Source: Acidobacteriaceae bacterium
GTDB lineage: Bacteria > Acidobacteriota > Terriglobia > Terriglobales > Acidobacteriaceae
Assembly: GCA_030042915.1 (NCBI GenBank)
Contig: JASHYS010000474.1
Span: 1-8,409, forward strand
Reading direction: 5' to 3'
Length of the DNA stretch: 8,409 bases
The translations under genes were made by a program, and so were the position numbers. Within the stretch, counting starts at the first letter, position 1. The number at the start of each line of letters is the position of its first letter. The notes below the pieces were generated by a model that was given only the letters and a program-made list of their open reading frames with translations, did no database searches and had not been told where the DNA came from. Shown piece after piece: positions 1 through 6,879 of this stretch.

Positions 1-232
1 GCCGATCGCGTTGGACCTGGTGCTGTTTCTGGATCTGGCCAAGCGCACGCCGGAGCTCAAGTCGATCGGGATTCAAGAGTGGCTGAGCTTCTACTTGAAG
101 TCGCCGCAAACCGCGGCAGGGCTCTATCCTGAGCACGATCTGTTCATCCAGTCGATGAAGTTGAAGAACACGCTGCGCCACATCATGGGCGCTGATCTGA
201 TCACGCATCTAGGGCTGGAGTACTACGACTGA
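1..232 (+). CDS. ino1: Inositol-3-phosphate synthase, C-terminal fragment (gene starts upstream of the window)
   Basis: Only the last 76 or so residues are present. The reading frame is already open at base 2 and ends with TGA at 230-232, so the TTG at base 11 is not a real start. The family converts glucose 6-phosphate to 1L-myo-inositol 3-phosphate using NAD in the cytosol. The assignment rests on the tail: a segment EWLSFYLKSP, then GLYPEHDLFIQ, then MKLKNTLRHIMG. This lines up by eye with the end of eukaryotic INO1 (a YWLKAP segment, then a PG.HPVN element, then an ENFLR.LIG helix). The active site lies outside the window. Inositol could feed inositol lipids or osmolytes; the sequence does not say which. 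The family call is fairly secure, but the full gene cannot be judged. Confidence 0.75.
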   Translation, partial: PIALDLVLFLDLAKRTPELKSIGIQEWLSFYLKSPQTAAGLYPEHDLFIQSMKLKNTLRHIMGADLITHLGLEYYD

Positions 233-240
233 CGGGTAGC

Positions 241-274
241 AGCAAGTCAGCAGGTTAGCGAGTCAGCAAGTCAG
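241..274. repeat. Degenerate 8-bp tandem repeat (about 4 units)
   Basis: Four consecutive octamers follow the ino1 stop codon: AGCAAGTC, AGCAGGTT, AGCGAGTC, AGCAAGTC, then a trailing AG. The first and fourth units are identical, and the two middle ones differ from them by two and one bases. The block lies between ino1 and purU, with no sign of coding. It looks like a slippage-derived microsatellite. There are no spacers, so it is not CRISPR, and no obvious stem-loop. Confidence 0.7.
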
Positions 275-310
275 TGTGCATGCGCGCTCTAAGTGTAAGC
301 TGAACTGAAG

Positions 311-1228
311 ATGAAAGACTCGGCTGTTTTATTGATCGACTGCCCCGATCGCAAGGGGCTGGTGGCGCGCGTGTCGGCGCTGCTCTACGAGCACGGAGCC
401 AATATTCTCCACGCCGACCAGCACATCGATCACGAGGCAGGCCTCTTCTTCATGCGTGTCGAATGGAGCCTTGGTCCTGATCCTGCGGGGGGCGGGCCTT
501 TGGAGGAGGGGCGTGCGGACGCTAAAGCGAAGGAAAAGTCGAAGCCATTCGACCTCGAAGTGTTCAGGGCAGCGTTTGGACTACTGGCGGCCGAACTCAA
601 GATGCGCTGGAAGCTGGAGTCGAGCACGCACAAGCCTCGTGTAGCGCTGTTCTGCTCGCAGTATTTGCACTGTATGGCTGACTTGCTCCACCGCTGGCGT
701 ACAGGAGAGCTGGCGTGCGAGATTCCGCTCATCGTCTCGAATCACCGCGCGGTCGAAAGCCTGGCGGCATTTTACGGCGTGTCTTTTGAGCATGTGACGG
801 TGTCTGCAGATACGCGCACGCAAGCCGAGGCGCACCAATTGGAGCTGCTTGCCCGCAACGGAGTGGAGCTGGTGGTGCTGGCGCGCTACATGCAGATTCT
901 GTCGCCGGCGTTTGTGGCGCGATATCCCGCCGCAATCATTAATGTGCACCATTCCTTTTTGCCGGCCTTCACAGGTGCGCGGCCCTACCACGCAGCGCAC
1001 GCGCGCGGTGTCAAACTCATCGGCGCCACCAGCCACTATGTCACCGAGGTGCTCGACGACGGGCCCATCATCGAGCAGGATGTTGCGCGCATCTCGCACC
1101 GCGACCAGGTGGAGGATCTTGTCGCGCGCGGCCGCGATTTGGAGCGCATGGTGCTGTCGCGGGCAGTCCGCTGGCATCTTGACCGGCGCATTCTTTGCTA
1201 CGGCAACAAAACCGTCGTCTTCGATTAG
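311..1228 (+). CDS. purU: Formyltetrahydrofolate deformylase PurU
   Basis: This cytosolic enzyme hydrolyses 10-formyltetrahydrofolate to formate and tetrahydrofolate. That balances the one-carbon pool and can supply formate for the PurT route of purine synthesis. The protein has 305 residues, against about 280 in E. coli PurU. An N-terminal ACT domain spans roughly 4-54 (CPDRKGLVARV, then a HEAGLFFMRVE strand). A formyltransferase-fold catalytic domain spans roughly 109-305. The catalytic triad expected from the GART/PurU family is visible as N211 and H213 in NVHHSFLPAF, and D249 in VLDDGPII. The end, with CYGNKTVVFD, is the normal PurU terminus. The extra length is a charged, Gly/Pro-rich linker at about 55-79 between the domains. 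ATG 311 is supported because the first ACT strand begins at residue 5; the Shine-Dalgarno is weak (only GAAG touching the ATG). PurN was considered, but the ACT domain and HHSFLPAF favour PurU. Confidence 0.93.
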   Translation: MKDSAVLLIDCPDRKGLVARVSALLYEHGANILHADQHIDHEAGLFFMRVEWSLGPDPAGGGPLEEGRADAKAKEKSKPFDLEVFRAAFGLLAAELKMRWKLESSTHKPRVALFCSQYLHCMADLLHRWRTGELACEIPLIVSNHRAVESLAAFYGVSFEHVTVSADTRTQAEAHQLELLARNGVELVVLARYMQILSPAFVARYPAAIINVHHSFLPAFTGARPYHAAHARGVKLIGATSHYVTEVLDDGPIIEQDVARISHRDQVEDLVARGRDLERMVLSRAVRWHLDRRILCYGNKTVVFD

Positions 1229-1231
1229 AGG

Positions 1232-1276
1232 CAGGGAACACGGCAACAGGGAACGGAAAGACAGGGAGCAGGGAGC
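1232..1276. repeat. CAGGGAAC/CAGGGAGC tandem-like repeat between purU and the NTF2-like gene
   Basis: The octamer CAGGGA(A/G)C occurs at 1232, 1247, 1262 and 1269, giving spacings of 15, 15 and 7 bases. The first two 15-base units are alike for their first eight bases and diverge after that. A further copy, CAGGGAAC, lies at 5833-5840 just after the permease stop codon, in the same post-stop position. The last copy here is purine-rich and ends nine bases before the ATG at 1286, so it probably doubles as the ribosome binding site of that gene. Confidence 0.65.
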
Positions 1277-1285
1277 GCGAGCGGT

Positions 1286-1690
1286 ATGAGCGAATCTGCT
1301 GAAGCTGTGGCGAGGGCGTTTGTGGATGCCATCAACGGGCACGATGTTGAGGCGATCTGCGCACTGATGACGCCGGAACACCGCTTCATCGATTCGCTGG
1401 GGAAGGTGGTCGAAGGCCGAGAGAAGATGCGCGCGGCTTGGAAGGGCTATTTCGGGATGGTTCCCGACTACACCATTGCGATTGAGGAAGTGCACGGCGA
1501 CGCATCGATCGTGGTGATGTTCGGCCAAGCAGGAGGGACCTACGCGCCGTCGGGAGAATTGCAGCCTGAAAACCGCTGGAAGACGCCTGCCGCGTTTCGC
1601 GCTCGCATCGAGGCAGGGAAGGTCGCCGAGTGGCGGGTCTATGCCGACAACGAGCCCATCCGGCAGTTGATGGTACGCAACGCCCCTTAG
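1286..1690 (+). CDS. NTF2/SnoaL-like small protein of unknown substrate
   Basis: This 134-residue protein has the size and pattern of single-domain SnoaL/NTF2-fold proteins. An N-terminal helix (AVARAFVDAINGHDVEAICALM, about 7-28) is followed by TPEHRFID at 29-36, a GREKMRAAWKGYF helix at 44-56, and curved-sheet strands ending in GKVAEWRVYADNEPI at 111-125. The fold covers isomerases, cyclases, dehydratases and many uncharacterised proteins, so no reaction can be named. D36, H70 and the polar residues of the last strand could line the pocket, but that is a guess. It lacks a signal peptide and is probably cytosolic. It starts 57 nt after purU on the same strand, so co-transcription is possible. 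The likely Shine-Dalgarno is GGGAG at 1271-1275, inside the upstream repeat. The fold call is good; the function is unknown. Confidence 0.82.
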   Translation: MSESAEAVARAFVDAINGHDVEAICALMTPEHRFIDSLGKVVEGREKMRAAWKGYFGMVPDYTIAIEEVHGDASIVVMFGQAGGTYAPSGELQPENRWKTPAAFRARIEAGKVAEWRVYADNEPIRQLMVRNAP

Positions 1691-1846
1691 CGCGGTAATT
1701 GGACGGGTGCTCCGGGTCGCGGGAAATTCTGAACGAACACGGGGCTTGCGGCAGTCACCCGCTATCAGTCTTGATTTCTTCAAGTTAGCGCGATCCAAAG
1801 AGGAGCAACCAGAGGGGGGCTTGCAAACCTGGTCGATTCTAAGTTA
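1691..1846. other. Intergenic stretch before the export operon; little recognisable content
   Basis: The 156 bases between the NTF2-like stop and the operator hold no credible gene. There is a weak 5-bp stem (CTTGA at 1770-1774 with TCAAG at 1780-1784) with no U-tract, which is not convincing as a terminator. The 3' end becomes AT-rich, as expected for the promoter of the next operon. A long open frame on the opposite strand crosses this stretch but is the shadow of purU. Confidence 0.6.
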
Positions 1847-1850
1847 TTTT
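1821..1850 (+). promoter_or_regulatory. Putative sigma-70-type promoter of the tetR-led export operon
   Basis: A possible -35 (TTGCAA, 1821-1826) is followed after 18 bases by a possible -10 (TATTTT, 1845-1850). Each matches four of six consensus positions. It would start transcription near 1857, inside the palindromic operator, leaving a leader of only about 14 nt before the GTG start. The AT-rich character contrasts with the surrounding high-GC sequence. The boxes are weak matches and are chosen largely for their position. Confidence 0.35.
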
Positions 1851-1868
1851 ACTAACCAGTTAGTTAAA
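1847..1868. promoter_or_regulatory. Palindromic operator for the adjacent TetR-family regulator
   Basis: The core is a perfect inverted repeat, ACTAAC-CA-GTTAGT, at 1851-1864. Three more outer pairs (TTT at 1847-1849 with AAA at 1866-1868) extend it after a single T/T mismatch. That gives 9 of 10 paired positions per arm around a 2-bp centre. Its size and symmetry suit a TetR dimer. It ends two bases before the GTG of the regulator gene, so bound repressor should cover the transcription start. Autorepression of the whole operon is the natural reading; binding itself is an inference. Confidence 0.7.
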
Positions 1869-1870
1869 CA

Positions 1871-2599
1871 GTGACCACCCACGCCACACACGAAGCCCAG
1901 GCAGACCGCTCGGCGGAGACGCGAAGCCGCATCCTGGACGCCGCCCTGAGCGAGTTTGCCGCACATGGGCTTGCGGGCGCGCGCACCGAGCAGATTGCCG
2001 CGGCGGCAGGCGTGAACAAGGCGCTGCTTTACTACTACTTCGAAAGCAAGGAGAAGCTGTACGCGGCTGCGCTCGAAATGGTATCGGCACGGGTGCGCGA
2101 CCGGTCGATGGCCGTGTTTCTGCGCGATGCCAGCGCAGGCGAAAAGCTGCTGCGTGCGGCACTCGATCACTTTGACCGGATCCTGACGCAGCGCGAATTC
2201 CAGACCCTCATGCAGCAGGAGATGATGCGTCTGCACAAGGGCGAAGAGGGCCTGTTGCCCATTCTGGTCAAGCGCGTATTCGCGCCGCTCCACGCCATGT
2301 ACCAGTCGCTGGTGCGCGAAGGCATCGCATCGGGCGAAATCATCGAAGCCGACTGGTTGCAAATCGCGCTATTGGCGCTGGGCGCGAACGTCTTTTATTT
2401 TTTGAGCGCGCCCGTGTGGCGGCTGGCGCTGGAGTTCGAGCCATTCGAGGAGAAAGAGCTGCGGGCACGTAGAGCAGCAATGGTTGAGTTATTGGGCAAG
2501 GCGATCTTTACCGACCGCAAACGTGGCGCCGAGTCGGCTGCGCGTGTGCTGGCCGACACGCCCATGCCCGCCGTGGTCGATTTCAAAGGTCTGAGGTGA
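1871..2599 (+). CDS. TetR/AcrR-family transcriptional repressor of the export operon
   Basis: The protein has 242 residues. The N-terminal TetR DNA-binding domain spans about 17-68 (TRSRILDAALSEFAAHG, then TEQIAAAAGVNKALLYYYFESKEKLY), with the recognition helix near 48-57. The helical remainder would be the ligand and dimer domain; its length and gene setting recall the CecR (YbiH) type. An in-frame stop at 1865-1867 and no other start before the HTH force the GTG at 1871. There is no Shine-Dalgarno, and the operator ends two bases upstream, so translation may start on a near-leaderless mRNA. It is followed after 7 nt by the HlyD gene, whose ribosome binding site AGGTGA includes this gene's stop codon. 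The last 25 or so residues (PMPAVVDFKGLR end) look like an unstructured extension. The ligand is unknown, and a toxic export substrate is likely. Confidence 0.9.
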   Translation: MTTHATHEAQADRSAETRSRILDAALSEFAAHGLAGARTEQIAAAAGVNKALLYYYFESKEKLYAAALEMVSARVRDRSMAVFLRDASAGEKLLRAALDHFDRILTQREFQTLMQQEMMRLHKGEEGLLPILVKRVFAPLHAMYQSLVREGIASGEIIEADWLQIALLALGANVFYFLSAPVWRLALEFEPFEEKELRARRAAMVELLGKAIFTDRKRGAESAARVLADTPMPAVVDFKGLR

Positions 2600-2606
2600 A
2601 ACGCAA

Positions 2607-3670
2607 GTGAGTGCGCGCAATCGAGTATTCGTCATTTTGGGAGTGTTGACGGTGGGTTCGCTCATCTGGTACCTGGCGACCACGCGTCGCGGCGGCGATT
2701 TGCAGCTGATCGGAACCGTCGATGCCAACGAAGTCATCGTCAGCTCAAAGATCCCCGGCCGCATTCAGACGCTGACGGTTGAGGAGGGCACCGACGTGAA
2801 GGCCGGCGAGCTGATCGCGGTAATCGAAAGCGAAGATTTGCAAGCCGCATTGAAGGCCGCGCAGGCAACCGCGGTGAGCGACAAATTCAAGCTGAGCGGG
2901 GCGCAGGAAACAGAAAATCAGAACCAGGGTGAGACCAGCAGCGCGACCATCAGCGCTGAAGCCCAGGTGAGGGCGGCGCAGGCCGCGCTGGCGCAGGCTC
3001 AGGCAAACTTCGAGCACCAGCAGGCGGACACAAGCCGCGATGTAGCGCTGGCCCAGCAGGGAATTGTGAGTGCGCAGGTGCGCGATGAAGAGGTGACGGC
3101 TCTCCAGGCCACGCAGGCTGCGGTGAATGCGGCAAAGGAAAATCTGGCCTCGGCACAAGCAGCTCTGAGCCAGGCGCGGGCTCACCAGTTGCTGGCAACG
3201 GTTTCCGCCCGCACCGTCGACCAGTCACGCGCCGACGCAGCCAATGCGCGTGCGCTGGCTCAGGAAGCGCAGGTTGAGGAGAGCTACTCACACATCGTGT
3301 CGCCCATCGACGGAAAAGTGGATGTTTGGGCCGCGCGGCAAGGTGAAGTGGTAACGGAGGGCGCGCCCATTGTCACCATCATGGACCTGTCGCAAACCTG
3401 GGTTTACGCACCGCTGCCCGAAACCCAGGCCGATGCGGTGCAACTGGGTGACAGCCTGCGCGTAGTGATGCCCAGCGGCGACACCGTCGATGGCAAAGTG
3501 ATTGCCAAGGCGGCTGAAGGCGATTTTGCCACGCAGCGCGATGTGAGCAGCATGAAGCGCGACATCAGGACCGTGCAGTTGAAGCTGCTCATTCCCAATG
3601 CAGGCGAAAAGTTTGTGCCCGGCATGACGGCCGAGGTTTACATTCCCAAGGCAAAGTTGAAGGTGCAGAA

Positions 3671-3674
<4 letters not shown>
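2607..3674 (+). CDS. HlyD/YbhG-type periplasmic membrane fusion protein
   Basis: This 355-residue adaptor should link the inner-membrane ABC exporter to an outer-membrane TolC-type channel. An uncleaved N-terminal membrane anchor lies at about 6-24. The first half of the biotinyl-lipoyl domain is near 34-74 (GTVDANEVIVSSKIPGRI, EGTDVKAGELIAVI). A long Ala/Gln-rich alpha-hairpin follows at about 77-225, and the second lipoyl half is HIVSPIDGKVDVWAARQGE at 229-247. A beta-barrel and membrane-proximal region runs to the end (VPGMTAEVYIPK, 337-348). The stretch around 142-170 (SRDVALAQQGIVSAQVRDEE) has the look of the hairpin tip that contacts TolC in this family. GTG 2607 is preceded by AGGTGA at 7-nt spacing. 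The stop overlaps the next start by 4 nt (GTGA). No TolC gene lies in the window, so the channel would be encoded elsewhere. Confidence 0.92.
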
Positions 3675-4716
<1,042 letters not shown>

Positions 4717-4720
<4 letters not shown>

Positions 4721-5829
4721 ACCGCATGTTCGCTATCATCGAACGCGAAATGCGCAAGTTTTTCCGTTCGCCTACGCTCATGATCATGTCGCTCATGATG
4801 CCGATTCTGCAGCTCGTCATTATCGGCAACGCATTCGGCGGCAAGATCGTGGGCACGCACGTGGCCGTGGTCGACCACGACCATGGGCCGCAGGCGATCA
4901 AGGTGCGCGAGGCTTTCGACGCCGTCGCTGCCAACATCAAAACCTTCACCACCATGAATTACGACAACGAGGTGCAGGCGCGCGAGGATGTTCGCACCGG
5001 TAAGATCGATGCGGCTGTGATTATTCCCGCGCAGTATTCGCGGCGCGTCTACGCGCAGGATGCGCCCCAGCTGGGCATTGTGGTCGACAACTCCGATCTG
5101 TTCACGTCATCGGCCCTCGAGGCCGAGATGCAGTCGCTGGTCGACTCCCTCAACTCCCCTCAGGTCCAGGACCGGCTGGTCAAGTCCATTGCGCTGGAAA
5201 TCGTTGAGCTTTACCCCTATGTGAATTACCTCAAGTATCTTCTGCCCATGACGGTGGCGCTGGCCATGTACATCTCCGTCATGATCGGCGGCGGCATGCT
5301 GTACATCGACGACAAGGCGCGCGGCGTGCACGAGGGCTACCTGGTCACACCCATCACCAAGCTCGAGCTGGTCTTCGGGCTGAATATTGCCGGAGCCATC
5401 AAGGCGACGCTGAGCGGCATTTGTATAGGAGTCATCGGCTCGCTCATCTCAGGCTTGGGTGTGGTCTTTCATCCCATGGTCATGATGCAGATGTTGAGCC
5501 TCATCGTCGCCGGCTCCATCGCCTTCAACGGCATGATGTTTCTGCTCATGGTGCGCGTCGACGATCCGCTCGTTCCCCGCGCCATGTTCGGCGTGCTCAA
5601 TGTCCTCCTCCTGTACCCCTCGGGCGCCATGTATCCCATTGCCTCGTTCCCGAAGTGGATGCAGGTGATTGGCGTTATCGATCCCTTCACTTACGTCATC
5701 CATGGCTTCAAAGCTGTTCTGTTGAAAGACGGCGGCTGGATAGCAATCTGGAGCGACCTGCTGTTCCTGACCATCTTTGGCATCGCCACGCTGCTGGTGG
5801 CCACACCGCTGTTCAAGCGCACGCTGTAA
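4717..5829 (+). CDS. ABC-2 type transporter permease (YbhS/YbhR-like)
   Basis: This 370-residue inner-membrane subunit has the ABC2_membrane_3 layout. One membrane helix lies at about 20-38 after a basic N-terminus (EREMRKFFRSP). A large periplasmic domain spans about 42-170, and five further helices lie roughly at 173-195, 222-247, 256-279, 286-307 and 345-365. The cytosolic coupling segment DDKARGVHEGYLVTPITKLE (198-217) is the family hallmark, and ASFPKWMQVIGVIDPFTYVIHGFK (309-332) is the usual conserved late loop. Only one permease is encoded, so a homodimer with the upstream ATPase is expected. GGGAGA at 4705-4710 gives a good ribosome binding site six bases before the ATG. The cargo is unknown; drugs, dyes or lipids are typical for the family. 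This is the last gene of the operon. Confidence 0.95.
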
Positions 5830-5859
5830 GGGCAGGGAACAGAAACCTGCTACGCGCCA

Positions 5860-5893
5860 CATCCTCGCGACCGCCTTTCTTGTCGCCAGGATG
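5860..5893. terminator. Strong stem-loop between convergent genes; probable bidirectional terminator
   Basis: CATCCT (5860-5865) pairs with AGGATG (5888-5893), and GCGAC (5867-5871) with GTCGC (5882-5886). A single C/C mismatch separates the two helices and the loop has ten bases. That is 11 paired bases in 34 nt. It sits 30 nt after the permease stop and 29 nt before the end of the opposing gene, the right place to end transcription from both sides. Neither side has a long T-tract, so it is not a textbook intrinsic terminator. It could instead be a 3'-end mRNA stabiliser or a REP-like element. Confidence 0.55.
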
Positions 5894-5922
5894 GGTCGTG
5901 TATTTCTCAGCTTCCGTGACTC

Positions 5923-6402
5923 TTATTGGGTCGGCGGCTGCGCGGCTGGCGCAGCCGGAGCGGTGCTGTCGGTCTGTTTAGCGAAGTCGAAGCTGCAGGG
6001 ACGGCCCAGGATGCCGGCGCCCTCTTCGCGTTTGCCGGTGCCTGTAGTGTCGGTAAACTTGGCGTCGACGTAGTAGTCGTACTTGTTGCCTTTAAGCTGC
6101 GTCACGATGCCTGCCTTCCCGGCTTGCACCGTGCCTTTGGCATGCAGTTTGGCGCTCCCGTCGGGGTTGATCGGCCCGTCGATCACCATATAGCCCGGTC
6201 CGTGCTCCTCGCCGTGCTGCCCGTGGTAAAGGCCATTGGTAATCGTGCTGACGAAAGTCCATTTGTAGGCGGGCATGTGTTCGCTCGCATCACACGACAT
6301 GTTCGTGGTCCAGGTCCCATCAAAATGCGTGTTCGCAGCTTGAGCACAAAGCAACATCGGGAAGCACATTGCCGCCAGACACACCGCTTTCCAAACCCTC
6401 AT
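5923..6402 (-). CDS. Small secreted protein of unknown function
   Basis: This 159-residue protein has a clear type I signal peptide: basic MRVWK, a hydrophobic core, and cleavage probable after AQA near 22-23. There is no lipobox, because the residue before C19 is leucine. The mature part opens with FDGTWTTNMSC (27-37), continues with strand-like segments (KWTFVSTITNGLYHGQ, 47-62; GYMVIDGPINPDGSAKLHAKG, 70-90; YDYYVDAKFTDTTGTGKR, 108-125) and closes with GRPCSFDFAK (133-142). Small exported proteins with this DGTW start and RPC end are common in Gram-negative bacteria and have no known role. C37 and C136 could form a disulfide across a small beta barrel. The tail (143-159) is Ala/Pro-rich and probably disordered. 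AGGGGG at 6410-6415 is a good ribosome binding site seven bases before the ATG. The gene is convergent with the export operon. Confidence 0.85.
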   Translation of the reverse strand: MRVWKAVCLAAMCFPMLLCAQAANTHFDGTWTTNMSCDASEHMPAYKWTFVSTITNGLYHGQHGEEHGPGYMVIDGPINPDGSAKLHAKGTVQAGKAGIVTQLKGNKYDYYVDAKFTDTTGTGKREEGAGILGRPCSFDFAKQTDSTAPAAPAAQPPTQ

Positions 6403-6425
6403 ATTCCGACCCCCTGTGGAAAGAG

Positions 6426-6454
6426 GATATTCGGAGCGGCGGTGGTTTTGGCAA
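6426..6454 (-). promoter_or_regulatory. Weak candidate promoter of the secreted-protein gene
   Basis: On the minus strand TTGCCA (6454-6449, five of six matches to the -35 consensus) is followed after 17 bases by AATATC (6431-6426, only three of six to the -10). It would start transcription about 15-20 bases before the ATG at 6402, just upstream of the AGGGGG ribosome binding site. The -10 match is poor, so this is a position-based suggestion only. Confidence 0.22.
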
Positions 6455-6493
6455 GCAGTTTTTCAAGGAATTTGCGAAGAATGACCCTGCTGC

Positions 6494-6517
6494 GGCCGGA
6501 ACAGGCCCTCGCCGGCC
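6494..6517. repeat. GC-rich inverted repeat downstream of the two-helix membrane protein gene
   Basis: GGCCGG at 6494-6499 and CCGGCC at 6512-6517 form a perfect 6-bp stem with a 12-base loop. It begins nine bases past the stop codon of the minus-strand gene that ends at 6526. It could help end the bshA-sigma-membrane protein transcript. No T-tract follows on the minus strand, so an intrinsic terminator call is weak. Confidence 0.35.
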
Positions 6518-6525
6518 AATCGTCT

Positions 6526-6879
6526 TCAGGCTGTCGGCTTCGATGCGGAAGGTTCCGTGGGCGGCTCGCCCCAGCACCTGCGCATGCCTTCGCGGAATTT
6601 CTCGCGCTCCTCGGGAGTCATCTGTTCCCAGCGCTCGCGCATGCGGCCGCGCCACCGTCCGCCGCCTCCGCGCGGACCTCTGAATCCGCCGAAGAGCAGC
6701 TTAGCAAGAATGATCAGCCCGACAGCCTGCCAATAGCCAATGATTTTGAATCCGAACAATGCCGGCAGGAGCCAGTTCCACAAGCTCATGACGACAAAGC
6801 CCAGCAGCGCCAGCACGGCGAGAAAGAGCAGAAAGAAGAGCAGGAACTTGACGGGACGAAACGGGCGATGGATTTTCAT
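6526..6879 (-). CDS. Small two-helix membrane protein coupled to the ECF sigma factor; candidate anti-sigma partner
   Basis: The protein has 117 residues with two hydrophobic helices, about 11-31 and 45-64. They are joined by a short tryptophan-containing turn (LWNWLLPALFGFK, 33-45). The basic start (KIHRPFRPVK) and the Arg/Gly-rich stretch after helix 2 (RGPRGGGGRWRGR, 67-79) predict both ends in the cytosol. The tail carries a charged amphipathic helix (MRERWEQMTPEEREKFREGM, 80-99) and one cysteine, C102. Its ATG overlaps the stop of the sigma gene (ATGA). AGGAGA at 6894-6889 inside the sigma gene gives a strong ribosome binding site, so the two are translationally coupled. This position is where anti-sigma factors usually sit, but there is no HxxxCxxC zinc motif or recognisable anti-sigma domain. 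I recall small proteins with a similar LWNWLxP-FWQALGL-LFGG pattern beside sigma genes in other phyla, but cannot name the family. Confidence 0.88.
   Translation of the reverse strand: MKIHRPFRPVKFLLFFLLFLAVLALLGFVVMSLWNWLLPALFGFKIIGYWQAVGLIILAKLLFGGFRGPRGGGGRWRGRMRERWEQMTPEEREKFREGMRRCWGEPPTEPSASKPTA

Noticed and set aside
241..274. Possible CRISPR array
   Set aside because: The units are 8 bp and directly adjacent, with no spacers and no cas genes nearby.
233..310. Riboswitch (for example tetrahydrofolate or glycine type) upstream of purU
   Set aside because: The gap is only 78 nt, is largely repeat sequence and shows no conserved aptamer stems.
581..1798. 405-residue open frame on the minus strand opposite purU and the NTF2-like gene
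   Set aside because: It is rich in Arg, His and Cys with no domain pattern, and lies exactly antisense to two well-supported genes. High GC content readily leaves such frames open.
1844..2362. 172-residue minus-strand open frame opposite tetR, which could suggest a divergent gene
   Set aside because: It is a shadow of the TetR coding region. No domain is visible, and the operator layout is fully explained by the plus-strand operon.
6494..6517. Classical rho-independent terminator for the sigma operon
   Set aside because: The GC-rich stem is real, but no run of T follows on the minus strand, so it is listed only as an inverted repeat.
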